From Shewanella denitrificans OS217 (GTDB lineage: Bacteria; Pseudomonadota; Gammaproteobacteria; Enterobacterales; Shewanellaceae), in the NCBI RefSeq assembly GCF_000013765.1, contig NC_007954.1:1302001-1366000 (forward strand): a stretch of DNA of 64,000 bases, written 5' to 3'. Shown here piece after piece: positions 44,512 through 54,000 of the stretch. Each line of letters starts with the position of its first letter. The stretch's first letter is position 1. A program made the translations under genes and the position numbers. The notes beneath the pieces were generated by a model. That model made no database searches and had not been told where the DNA came from. It saw only the letters and a list, made by a program, of their open reading frames with translations.

Positions 44512-45093
44512 ATGACTAATAACCCCTTTGATGTTTTTAAAGATTTGTATCAGTTAGCAAGAGAAAAGAGCGTATTTAAGCAAAAAGGAGCAATATGTAT
44601 TTCAACGATTGATGAGGATGGCTTTCCCGACTCGCGTTTTGTTGATCTCAAAGAAATTATTTCTGAGGGTTTTGTTTTTTGTACCGATTACGCATCGAAA
44701 AAGGGCGTTTCCATTGCTGATAATTCAAAGATCGGATTAACGGTTTGGTGGGAGCATATTAGTACTCAAATCCGCGTCAAAGGTATCGCTTCAAAAGTGA
44801 GTGAAGCACAATCTCAACAATACTGGGATACACGCTCTCGTTCTGCACAACTGACCACATGGGCATCAAAACAAAGTCAGCTATTAGATAATGAGAATAG
44901 TGTTAACCAACAGCTAGAAAAGTATCGTCAAAAGTTTGATGGTCAGTATGTGCCTAAACCACCAACGTGGGGTGGATATTTGATTAAGCCTAAGTATTTT
45001 GAATTTTTGACTTTTAGGGAAGACAGAATGCATATCCGAAATGCATTTGTTGAAGAAAATGGCATCTGGGTGGAAAGCTACTTACAACCGTAA
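44512..45093 (+). CDS. pyridoxamine-5'-phosphate-oxidase-fold flavoprotein
   Basis: 193 residues. Order as in PdxH: AICISTIDEDGFPDSRFVDLKE, FVFCTDYASKKGVSIADNSKIGLTVWWEHISTQIRVKGIASKVS, QLTTWASKQSQ, a PPTWGGYLIKPKYFEF segment and a final DRMHIRNAF. FMN-binding residues are therefore largely present. PdxH-fold proteins such as PhzG act in secondary metabolism. In this operon it may oxidise an intermediate or simply secure PLP for the aminotransferase. Confidence 0.8.
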   Translation: MTNNPFDVFKDLYQLAREKSVFKQKGAICISTIDEDGFPDSRFVDLKEIISEGFVFCTDYASKKGVSIADNSKIGLTVWWEHISTQIRVKGIASKVSEAQSQQYWDTRSRSAQLTTWASKQSQLLDNENSVNQQLEKYRQKFDGQYVPKPPTWGGYLIKPKYFEFLTFREDRMHIRNAFVEENGIWVESYLQP

Positions 45094-45137
45094 GGGGGTT
45101 TTCTGTAGAGTCTAACAACAAGGGCATCTGAGTAATA

Positions 45138-46505
45138 ATGAATAAAGATCAACTACAAACGGCATTAGAAACGGTTTTAGCGGAATATCAATTGGCAGGC
45201 GCATCTGTCATTTTATATCACAATGATAAAATGATAAGCGCTAATGCCGGTATAATTAGTGCCGAGGATGGCGAGTATAATGTTGACACTAAGTTCAGGA
45301 TTGGTTGTTTAGTAAAGGTACTAACAGCAAGCCAAATAATGGCGCTTGTGGATGATAATCTACTTGATTTGAGCTTACCTATAGCTGGATATTTGCCTGC
45401 CTTAAACGCGTTAAACTCATCTGCCTTATCACTGGTTACAGCAAAGCAACTCCTTTGCCATGAAAGTGGCCTGGTTGCCAATTTCTACTATCAAGATGAA
45501 AAGCTGACCACCGTGAATCTCATAGATGCTCTCAGCAAAAAATCCGATGAGGAACTTTTCATTTCCAAGCCCGGTGAACATTGCTCATATAGCAACGTAG
45601 GATATGTACTATTGGCATATCTTATTGAGCAACTTCGTCAAAAAAGCTGGGTAGATGATTTAGATGAGCGAATACTGAGGCCATCAGATATTGTATTTCA
45701 AGAATCTGGTCAAGAGGGGGTTAATTCAAAGGTGCCTTTTGGACTGTGTTTAAATAAATCTTATCAGGGACCTTATTTAACGTTTGAACCAAAGGATATT
45801 ACTCCGGCAGATGGAGGGGCATTAGCACTCAGTGCAACTGAGCTCATGCAAATTGCTAAATTGCATTTGAAACAGGGAATAAGTGATACCTCAAAGCAGG
45901 TGTTAAGTGAACAAAGTGTGCAGAATATGCAAAGCAATATTGCGAATCCCTCTGGTCCATGGGCAAGCATGAAAGGTCTCGCTTATGGCTGGCTTGCATA
46001 TGCAGATGGTTCTTATGGGTTTTCCGGAGACGGTATCAGACAACACGTTTTAATACGTATTTTACCAACAGAAAATATAGGTCTTGTTATTGTTGCAAAC
46101 TATCATTCTGCCGGAATCTTGTTTAATGAGTTATGGAAATATAGCCTTGAGACTATTGGGTGTACGCCAGACATAAAACAAGCAAACCAAAGAATGGTCA
46201 ATAAGGCTGTTGAACTGGAGGAAGGATTCGATTTGCGCTTTTCTGACTCATCACGTCAATATCGAATGTATTGGATGGACGGGGCTGGCAGAGTGGAGCT
46301 AACCTCGAATAACCCCGAGTTATTTGGAGACAATAAAAGCGTTGAATTACTGCATGTAGATCATAATCATTTTGTTGCACCTGGGTTAGGTAATTTTTGC
46401 AACCTTTGGTTACTGTCTGAAGTGAATCAGAACAATGATGGTAACTATCTTTGGAATGGCGTGTCCTTGTTAAGGGGCCAAGGCCAGATCGTGAACGTTA
46501 TTTGA
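45138..46505 (+). CDS. beta-lactamase/DD-peptidase-fold hydrolase with Cys in place of the nucleophilic Ser
   Basis: 455 residues, no signal peptide, so cytoplasmic. The fold is that of class C beta-lactamases and PBP-type peptidases. Where S-x-x-K is expected, FRIGCLVKVLTA gives C57-L-V-K60 (codon TGT). The second motif Y151-S-N is normal, and a later FSGDGIRQHV stands in for HTG. A Cys nucleophile suggests acyl transfer, as in PBP-type offloading or tailoring of NRPS peptides, or else lost activity. The last eight residues are encoded by the ISAs1 insertion, which replaced a natural end LLRGS-stop. Confidence 0.75.
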   Translation: MNKDQLQTALETVLAEYQLAGASVILYHNDKMISANAGIISAEDGEYNVDTKFRIGCLVKVLTASQIMALVDDNLLDLSLPIAGYLPALNALNSSALSLVTAKQLLCHESGLVANFYYQDEKLTTVNLIDALSKKSDEELFISKPGEHCSYSNVGYVLLAYLIEQLRQKSWVDDLDERILRPSDIVFQESGQEGVNSKVPFGLCLNKSYQGPYLTFEPKDITPADGGALALSATELMQIAKLHLKQGISDTSKQVLSEQSVQNMQSNIANPSGPWASMKGLAYGWLAYADGSYGFSGDGIRQHVLIRILPTENIGLVIVANYHSAGILFNELWKYSLETIGCTPDIKQANQRMVNKAVELEEGFDLRFSDSSRQYRMYWMDGAGRVELTSNNPELFGDNKSVELLHVDHNHFVAPGLGNFCNLWLLSEVNQNNDGNYLWNGVSLLRGQGQIVNVI

Positions 46506-47722
46506 GCGATTTTAGAAGAATATTGACCTGATCACGTGCTTGTGATCTTATACTCCTTTTTCAGGAGTCAGCTCATGTATATCGAATCATTCAAGCAGCA
46601 TTTTAGTGCCATTGACGACCATCGCCAAAGTGCAAAAGTTACCTATCCCCTGTTCGATGTACTGTTCGGTTCGCTGTGCGCTGTTATTGCGAGTTCCAAT
46701 GGCTGGTTCGAGATCCGAGAATACATTCTTGGTCACCATTCTTGGTTCAAAAAACAAAAAATGTTCATCGATGGGATCCCTGCTGACGATACCATTGCTA
46801 GGATAGTTTCTATGATTGAGCCAGATAGCTTTAATGCGTGCTTTCTCGCATGGATGAAGTCGGTTCATCAGCTGACTAATGGAGAAGTCATTGCGATTGA
46901 TGGAAAGACGCTACGTGGGTCATATAATCGCGATGATCGAAGCAGTACTATTCACATGATAAGCGCTTATGCCTCAGCGAATAAGTTGGTACTTGGTCAA
47001 TTAAAAGCAGAGCAAAAAAGTAATGAAATCACAGCCATTCCAACCCTATTAAAAATGCTAGACCTGCGCGGAGCGCTAGTGACAATCGATGCTATGGGCT
47101 GTCAAACGGCTATTGCTACAACGATTATCGACAAAGGTGGTGACTACCTATTGGCGGTAAAAAACAATCAAGGCAACTTAGCTAAAGCAATAAATAAAGC
47201 CTTTAGTTCGCATCGTTCGGCTGGCTTAAGTGATGACCATGTCAATATAGAAAAAAGCCATGGTCGTATAGAAAATCGAGCCTGTTTTGTGTTGAGCTCA
47301 GCAGAGCTTGACGGTGATTTTACACATTGGGAAGCACTCAAATCCATCGTTATGGTTGAAAGCTTTAGGGCTGTTAAAGGTAAGACGGCGAGCCTTGAAT
47401 ATCGTTACTATATCAGTTCGAAAGTGTTATCAGCAGAGCAAGCCTTAAGTGCGACTCGCGAACATTGGGGGATCGAGTCAATGCACTGGGTCTTGGATGT
47501 CAGCATGAACGAAGATGAATGCCAGATCTACAAAAATAACGGCGCTGAAAATCTCGCTTACTTAAGGCACATGTCGCTAAACATGCTGCAAAAAGAACCG
47601 ACAAAGCTCAGTATTGTTGGTAAACGAAAGCGTTGTTTAATGAATCCAGCATTTCTGGAGAAGGTGTTAATCGCTGGATTATGCGCACCGACTAAATAAT
47701 GAACACTCATGCGGTTGCCCTG
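46479..47722 (+). mobile_element. ISAs1-family insertion sequence
   Basis: 1244 bases flanked by a perfect 10-base direct repeat GTTAAGGGGC (46469-46478 and 47723-47732), the duplication size known for ISAs1. Ends are imperfect inverted repeats: CAAGGCCAGATCGTGAACGTT on the left and, read inward, CAGGGCAACCGCATGAGTGTT on the right (13 of 21 positions by eye). It encodes one intact transposase. It sits over the end of the hydrolase gene, so this part of the operon was cut at its tail. Confidence 0.88.
46575..47699 (+). CDS. ISAs1-family transposase
   Basis: About 374 residues. H-repeat-associated type: N-terminal DUF4372-like FSAIDDHRQSAKVTYPLFDVLF, DTIARI, IAIDGKTLRGSYN, VTIDAMGCQTAIATTIIDKGGDYLLAVKNNQGNL, and a late REHWGIESMHWVLDVSMNEDECQIYKNNGAENLAYLRHMSLNML. 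The start is ATG 46575 behind TCAGGAG. Intact. Confidence 0.95.
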   Translation: MYIESFKQHFSAIDDHRQSAKVTYPLFDVLFGSLCAVIASSNGWFEIREYILGHHSWFKKQKMFIDGIPADDTIARIVSMIEPDSFNACFLAWMKSVHQLTNGEVIAIDGKTLRGSYNRDDRSSTIHMISAYASANKLVLGQLKAEQKSNEITAIPTLLKMLDLRGALVTIDAMGCQTAIATTIIDKGGDYLLAVKNNQGNLAKAINKAFSSHRSAGLSDDHVNIEKSHGRIENRACFVLSSAELDGDFTHWEALKSIVMVESFRAVKGKTASLEYRYYISSKVLSAEQALSATREHWGIESMHWVLDVSMNEDECQIYKNNGAENLAYLRHMSLNMLQKEPTKLSIVGKRKRCLMNPAFLEKVLIAGLCAPTK

Positions 47723-47732
47723 GTTAAGGGGC

Positions 47733-48162
47733 TCTTGAAAAAGATGTTTTTGAAAAGAGGTGTTTGAAACATGAACGTCTTTGCATGTGGTGAAGGTTAT
47801 AAAAACTGTTGACTAACAAAGCTTGATATCTTGTAAAGTATATAATCCAGACTTGATCTGACAGTAGCCGGTTTTGTAGATGGTGTCTATCAGGTCAAAT
47901 TCAGTTCACGAATTTGTCCTTCCTGATTGTTTTTCCATCCAGCAAGGTTGCCAAATGCACTATGACACTACATTTTGGCGTTAGTAGTGAGCGCCATGAT
48001 TATCAGGGAGAGCTATTTAATGAGGCTGAGGTGCGTCGATGAGCCCGTTCCGGAGGATTATCTTTAATATTGTTTTGGTTTTTGGTTTATTCACCATCTT
48101 TAAAAACCGGTAACCAACTAAATTTAAAGAGATACTTTCAGATTAGGTCTGAACTAATACAC
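47733..48162. other. region between ISAs1 and the sulfatase-like gene
   Basis: About 430 bases without a supported gene. The first bases (TCTTGA after the target duplication) give the presumed old stop of the hydrolase gene. A short frame near 47938-48042 ending GELFNEAEVRR looks like a fragment of a lost mobile gene but cannot be named. Confidence 0.4.
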
Positions 48163-49539
48163 TTAAAGTAACTTCTCCGCTCGCAGCCTGTCTTGATAAT
48201 ACGCTACGGTGTTTAAATGTTTGGATTCTGTTGCTAAATTTTTAAGCTCGTCAGGATCAGACTTTAAATCAAATAAAAGATGCTCAAATTGAGAGCAATA
48301 TACGTATTTAAATGATTCATCTTTGATCGTTAACGTTCTGTTTAACTGCTTTGTAGGTAAAGTGGTGTAGTGTTCATAAATGATGTCTTTTCGGGTGCTA
48401 TCATTCTTTCCATCCGATAACAATTCAGCTAATGATAGGCCTTCAACGCTTTCGGGAATAGGTGCATTTATTATATCCAGTATTGTTGGCATCAGATCAA
48501 TCGAGCTGGTAAAGGAATCTACAATTTTACCTTCTTGTTTGGAGCGTAAAGCTTTAGGAGGCTTGATTAATAGAGGTACATGAAAAGATTGATCAAAATA
48601 GCCCCCTTTTTCATACAGCCATTTATCTCCCAGCAATTCCCCGTGATCACTGGTGAAGATAAGCAAGGTTTCATCATATACACCTTTATCTTTTAAAAAA
48701 GTAATTAATCGGCCCAAATGATAGTCAAGTTCTGTGATCAGTCCGTAATAGGCTCTTTTGTCACGACTAAAACGTTCTGTGAGTATTGATTCTATTTGTT
48801 TGTAACTGAGATTGTTAAATGTGTTTTTATAAAGCTGATGAAATAAACATTCATGAAAAGGGTGCATGGAAAGAAATGTTTCTAAATCTACCTCTGGTTT
48901 TTGGCAGTTAACCTCGGGATAGTATTCGGAGTATGGTGCTGGCGCAATAAAGGGCGGGTGTGGTCTAAAATAAGATAAATGGATAAAACCAAACTCCTGC
49001 CCTTGTGACGCCACATAGTTGATGACCTGATCTGTTAAGAAAGCCGTATCACTGTCGTGGTAATTGTAAGGTGCTTTTTCCGCTCTATATATATCCATTA
49101 TATTTGGAAGAACATGATAGCCTTTCTTTTGCAGTTCTTTTGCCCACCCAGATAGCCCAATGTTGTGTAAGTTCATATAGCATTGCACATCAAACCCGGG
49201 CATGATTCCTTCTTTTTCCTGAATATAGGGTGGGATAACAGTGTCTGTAAAACCAAATAATGTGGAAGATAAGCCGATTTTTTTTATTTCTAACGCAAGA
49301 TTGGTGGTGCTTTTCAATCGGTGGTTTTTAGTTATTGATCCGTGAGTCGCAGGGTATTGACCTGTCAGTAAACTTGTTCGGGCGGGGGAGCAAGGAGAAC
49401 CAGCACTGAAGTGGTTAGAAAATACGACTGAATTTAAAGATAAAGCATCCAGGTTGGGAGTAATAATAGAGGGGTTACCCAAGATTCGAATGGTATCAGC
49501 TCGCATTTGATCTACACAAATCAGAATGATATTGGTCAT
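48163..49539 (-). CDS. FGly sulfatase / phosphonate monoester hydrolase-like enzyme
   Basis: 458 residues, no signal peptide. Alkaline-phosphatase superfamily: LICVDQMRAD with metal-binding D10, and C50-S-P-A-R (CxPxR), whose Cys is converted to formylglycine by a separate enzyme. TSDHGELLGDKWLYEKGG supplies metal ligands. The run CSPARTSLLTGQYPATHGSITKNHRL followed by FGFTDTV resembles known phosphonate monoester hydrolases more than arylsulfatases. In a phosphonate locus it could split the CMP-phosphonate ester, the job FomD does in fosfomycin synthesis. Last gene of a three-gene minus-strand set. Confidence 0.75.
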   Translation of the reverse strand: MTNIILICVDQMRADTIRILGNPSIITPNLDALSLNSVVFSNHFSAGSPCSPARTSLLTGQYPATHGSITKNHRLKSTTNLALEIKKIGLSSTLFGFTDTVIPPYIQEKEGIMPGFDVQCYMNLHNIGLSGWAKELQKKGYHVLPNIMDIYRAEKAPYNYHDSDTAFLTDQVINYVASQGQEFGFIHLSYFRPHPPFIAPAPYSEYYPEVNCQKPEVDLETFLSMHPFHECLFHQLYKNTFNNLSYKQIESILTERFSRDKRAYYGLITELDYHLGRLITFLKDKGVYDETLLIFTSDHGELLGDKWLYEKGGYFDQSFHVPLLIKPPKALRSKQEGKIVDSFTSSIDLMPTILDIINAPIPESVEGLSLAELLSDGKNDSTRKDIIYEHYTTLPTKQLNRTLTIKDESFKYVYCSQFEHLLFDLKSDPDELKNLATESKHLNTVAYYQDRLRAEKLL

Positions 49540-49544
49540 AATAG

Positions 49545-49940
49545 TTATGGAAGAGAATATGCAGCGAATAAGCTGTTCAGATTATCTTTTACAGAGGTCC
49601 ATTCGTGGTTCAGAATGCTATAGATGACACTGTCTCTTTTTCTTCCTTTTCTAAGAATCATGTGCTGCCGAATCAGGCCTGCTTTTACACCGCCTATTCG
49701 TTCAATCGCTCGCTGTGAATTTTGATTATTTAAATCTGTTAAGAATTCTACTCGGGAAGCATTCACATGTTTGAATGCTAATTGTAAGAGCAATAACTTT
49801 GACTCAGTATTTACGAAGGTTTTTTGCCATAGTTTTTCATTAGCGACCGCAATTTTTAGTCCCTCAATGTGTCTATCACACAGTAATTCGAGTTGTACTT
49901 TCTGACCATCTATGAGCTGATGTGGTGTTAAATCCAACAT
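49545..49940 (-). CDS. shortened GNAT acetyltransferase, probably non-functional or altered
   Basis: 131 residues. Its start DLTPHQLIDGQKVQLELLCDRHIEGLKIAVANEKLWQ matches the first 45 residues of RimJ/L-type proteins such as the one at 22062-22667, and KTFVNTESKLLLLQLAFKHV onward matches the last 85. About 50-60 central residues (strands 3 and 4 and the start of motif A) are missing in frame. The C-terminal FTILNHEW-like SILNHEW is retained. Either an internal deletion has inactivated it or only the tail is needed. It sits two bases after the carrier-protein gene. Confidence 0.7.
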   Translation of the reverse strand: MLDLTPHQLIDGQKVQLELLCDRHIEGLKIAVANEKLWQKTFVNTESKLLLLQLAFKHVNASRVEFLTDLNNQNSQRAIERIGGVKAGLIRQHMILRKGRKRDSVIYSILNHEWTSVKDNLNSLFAAYSLP

Positions 49941-49942
49941 TT

Positions 49943-50329
49943 TTAGTCTTTAACTTCTTTGGCAATTTGAGTTTCAATGTGATGAACTTGATCAGAAAAT
50001 ATTTTTTTCTTGTATAAATCGCCGACAGGTATGTCTAGGTTAAACTCTGAAAATATTTTTTGTTTCAGTTTAATTATATCAAGTGAACTCGTAGTTAAAT
50101 TAAAAAATGAAGTGTTCTTCTGAGGTTCTTGTTTAGTCAAATTCACCCATAATCTTTTGAGCCTTTTCTCAACTTCATCACTTTCGCTATTTTCCGAATT
50201 CAGCATAGAGATAAGTTGTGGTTTATGACTTGACAAAAGTTCACGAAACCAAGAAGGGACTTCATCAAGGTTGCTTGTAATTGACAGATTGCCATTTTTG
50301 ACAGATAGCGTAACTTTCTTGCTGCTCAT
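49943..50329 (-). CDS. free-standing carrier protein with TubC-type docking domain
   Basis: 128 residues. Residues 1-45 (VTLSVKNGNLSITSN, then SWFRELLSSHKPQLISML) follow the strand-strand-helix pattern of TubC-type N-terminal docking domains. Residues 52-125 look like a peptidyl/acyl carrier: VEKRLKRLWVNL, FFNLTTSSLDIIKLKQKIF, FNLDIPVGDLYKK. The phosphopantetheine site has Thr-Thr where Gly-Gly is usual, with Ser82 as the likely attachment residue. Divergent from the NRPS genes. It may present one building block, possibly the phosphonate, to the NRPS by docking. Unusual and not a known standard part. Confidence 0.65.
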   Translation of the reverse strand: MSSKKVTLSVKNGNLSITSNLDEVPSWFRELLSSHKPQLISMLNSENSESDEVEKRLKRLWVNLTKQEPQKNTSFFNLTTSSLDIIKLKQKIFSEFNLDIPVGDLYKKKIFSDQVHHIETQIAKEVKD

Positions 50330-51043
50330 TTTATCAACTCCTTTTTGCTATCTACTTCATTCCTGATTTAATTAAAATTTTCTAATAGGATAATACGGTA
50401 AAATACTGTTTAAACAAGCCCCATGTTAATTTTAAGTGAACGATAATATAGTCGTCAACTCATAGTCTGTCCCTTAAGCATCTAAATGTGCCATATCGCC
50501 TCTAGCCTATTATTTTGCTTCCTACGGCAGCACTTGGTGATAAATGCTATGGCCATGGTTTTCCATTCCTTGAACAACTCAAGGATGAACCGTTAACGGA
50601 TCGGGCAACGCTGGAACAACAGGTCTTTGAATATATTTAAGTTGATTACAACAAAATCAGAAGGCATAGTGCTATTGGCTATTTCAGCCTAGGAAAATAT
50701 GAATTGAAGACAGTAGCTTAGTGGCGTATCCAGTGTTTTCGCATCAGATCTGTTTGGCTTTGTAAAAGCCAGGGACAAGGGGCTGACGAAGAATGACAAC
50801 CAACGGGGGATTTTCGTCACCGTGGTAAATCTGTTTAGGGTTGACCAATTGATGCGGACACAGGCAAGATATGCCATTGGCTTAAAAAAGCACTGTAGAA
50901 TCAGTTTTTGGCAAGAATATGGAAAAATCGAGCCTCTGAATGATTTTGGGCATTATGCAGGAAGAAGCGAGCGACTTAATCGGATAGGTAATAAATATCC
51001 AAATTCCACATAAGCTATAACCTGTAAAATAAGAAAGAGAATT
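50330..51043. other. divergent region with IS remnant and promoters
   Basis: 714 bases between a minus-strand set and the NRPS genes. It holds an IS3 transposase remnant (separate entry) and no intact gene; a 63-codon frame at 50822-51013 has no recognised family. Promoters in both directions are expected, but not assignable by eye. Confidence 0.4.
50540..50720 (+). pseudogene. IS3-family OrfB C-terminal remnant
   Basis: In pieces the translation reads NAMAMVFHSL, then LKDEPLTDRATLEQQVFEYI, a stop, VDYNKIRRHSAIGYFSPRKYELKTVA. This is the usual end of an IS3 OrfB (NAxAESFF..LK, YIxxYYNxxRxHSAxGYxSPxxYE) with frameshifts and a stop. Only the last 60 codons remain. Confidence 0.75.
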
Positions 51044-54000
51044 ATGATGGAACAATTGTTATCCAAGATTCCTTGGAACTCTAAATCTGCTGCGGTTATT
51101 TCAGAACAAGGTCAATGGAGTTTCTCACAAATAGACACAAAGTCGGATCTTTGGGCAAGTCATATTCTAGAACAATTAGGGAAAGATATTCGGCACTGGC
51201 CCGTGGCAATGCCTATTATTGCGGAACGTTCAGCAGACTATATTGTAGCACTTTTAGCCTGCTGGAAACTCGGGATAGGCGTTGCACCAATAGCCGTTGA
51301 CACACCCATATCTCGTTTGACCCACATCACTAATGACTTGAATAGCCAGTGGGTAATCAATCTAACAGAGCTCAACATTACTAACAGCCAGGAAATCCGA
51401 TTTGACGCAGGGCTTCCAAATGCAACAGCGTTACATGAAACCCCATTACAAAAAAGCGGTATAGCTTATATCATTTATACTTCCGGCACGACAGGTAAAC
51501 CCAAAGGGTGTGTGGTCGGAGTCGAATCAGTATTGCCAATAATGCAATCTTACTGTGATTACTTCGGCTTGAACGAGTCCTCCAGAATCACCCTGTCCGC
51601 GAATATAGCATTTGATGCAGCAATGGCAGACCTAATCCCGGGCTTAATTAGCGGTGCCAGAATCTACATCGTCGATCATCAAATACTTATGCAGCCTAAT
51701 CGGTTAATCGAGTATTACCATCATCACCAAATTACCTACAGCTGGATAGCAACTCCAATAATCGAAGTCATAATGTCCACTCCCGACATAACATTACCTC
51801 GCAGTCTAAAGGTGTTGCTGACAGCAGGACAAAGATTAACTAAGCGACCTCCCAAGGAATGGCATACTCGGGTTGAAAATGCCTATGGTCCAACTGAAAC
51901 TACAGTAATAGCAACGGTGGGCATAGTTAATCCTAATGGACATGGTTTGCCTGATATTGGTACCACATTTCTCGGCGTCCATTGTTTGCTAGTCGATCAA
52001 CGTCTTCAACCTGTTCAATATGGGGAAGAAGGGGAGCTACTCATTTATGGTGCAGGGGTTAGCCGTGGTTATTTAAATCTTCCTGAATTAAACAATGAAA
52101 AGTTTATTCGTATACTGGATGCACAAGGAAATGAAGTCAGAGCATATCGTTCAGGCGATTTGTGCAGAGTCAATAAACAAGGAAATATTGAGTATGTCAG
52201 CCGTATCGATAAACAACTGAAACTGAATGGCAATCGCTTAGAAAGTGACGAAATTATACATCACATGTTGGCACAAGAAGGGGTTAAACAAGCGCATGCC
52301 ATGATCCAAAAAATCGGTGCCCAGGATATTTTGGTCGGTTATATTGTTGCGGAGAATGCAAGCCAGCTAGACACAGTAACACTGCAGTCACTGCTTGGTG
52401 AGGAAATGCCTAAGTACATGATTCCTCAGAAGTTCGTTTTTTTAGATGCATTTCCTCTGACAAGCAATCAAAAGCTCGACGAAAGTGCCTTGTCTTTGCC
52501 TCAAATAGAACGAACTGAAGCAGACGAGGATCAAGACGGACTCTCGTCAGATGAACGAGATTTTTTGTTCTTGTTCAGAAAGATCATGGGAATAGATATC
52601 GGATGGGAAGACAGTTTCTTCCAGCATGGTGGTGCCTCTATTGCAGCAATTTCAATCTCTGCTGCGGTACACAAGCAATTTGCAATGGGATTACCTTTTG
52701 AGCTCTTTGAACAGCACGGCACTCCTCAAAGGATATGGCAATCAATCAATCGTCAGGCTTACCAAGTTACTGAAATCAGCTCTCACGTCGATGAAACCCT
52801 GGAATATTTTGATGCGCCCTTATCTTCTTCTCAGCGTTCGATCTGGTTTTTCGCCAATATGGACAATAAAGATCGAGCCTATCATGCTAAATCACAATTA
52901 AAGCTTGTAGGTAAAGTGAATGCAGAAGCTATTGCCTTCGCCTTACAGAAAGTGGTTGACCGTCATAGTATCTTCCGCACCTCTTTTATTCCCGGAGCTG
53001 GTGATGGAATACAAAGAGTACATAAAACCTACCAAGTAAAATTACAACAGTTTAACCTTTCTTCTTTCCCTTCGGTGGATCGCGAGCAACGCTTAGAGCA
53101 CCTGTTACAAGAAGAATTGAACCAGCCATTCGATCTTTCCTTTTTGCCATTAGTAAGATGGGCACTCGTAAAAATGGATAATGATGAATCTATTCTCATC
53201 CATATAGAACACCATCTTGTTCATGATGGCTGGTCTTACAACTTATTTTTAAAAGATTTTCTTTTCTATTATCGATCCGTCTTGATGCAAGAAGTCGACG
53301 AGTTACCTTTCCCTGCCCAATACGCAGATTTTTGCATTACACAGGCAGAATGGTTGAATACAAGGGCTGCAGAAGGACAACTGAAATATTGGAAAAACCA
53401 ATTGCAAGGTGCGGCAACAGTTATTAATTTACCTTCACATAAAACGGATACCAATAATCAGCGTGAAGGAAAAACACTGCGTATTCAATTACCAAGAAAG
53501 CAATGGCATGCACTAGAAAAATTAGCTGAACAACGGGGAGAAACCCCATTCAGTATAATGCTTGGAATTTACTATCTAATGTTGTCGCGTTTCTCCGGAG
53601 ATAAAGACATCTGTGTTGGCTCTGCATTTGCCAACCGACAATGGATTCAGGCAGACTCCATTATCGGTATGATGATAAACACTGTTGCTCTTCGCGCAAA
53701 GTTTGAAGATCAAACAAGTATTGATCAACTTCTCAGTCAAAGCAGTAGAGTTGTCCATGAAGCCCAGCAAAATCAGGATATCCCATTTGAATACCTCGTT
53801 AAGGAAATTAACCCAGAGCGGCCTGTTGGCATAAATCCATTTTTTCAGGTGTTTTTCGGTTTTCATGATTCTCCCATGCCAGAGATCAACCTACCGGGAA
53901 TTAACCATGCTGAAGTTGTCGAAGCTATTGATAGTAGTGCGGCTAAATTTGACTTGTCTGTCGTTGTCATTCCACGAAAAGGGCAAGTGGGAGACGACGA

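Noticed and set aside
33400..46505. The locus as a fosfomycin cluster
   Set aside because: HppE (the epoxidase) is not seen, while an aminotransferase, diiron protein and NRPS are present; only the early logic is shared.
50822..51013. 63-codon frame before the NRPS
   Set aside because: Lies behind an IS3 remnant, has no ribosome-binding site or recognised domain; more likely leader or decayed sequence.
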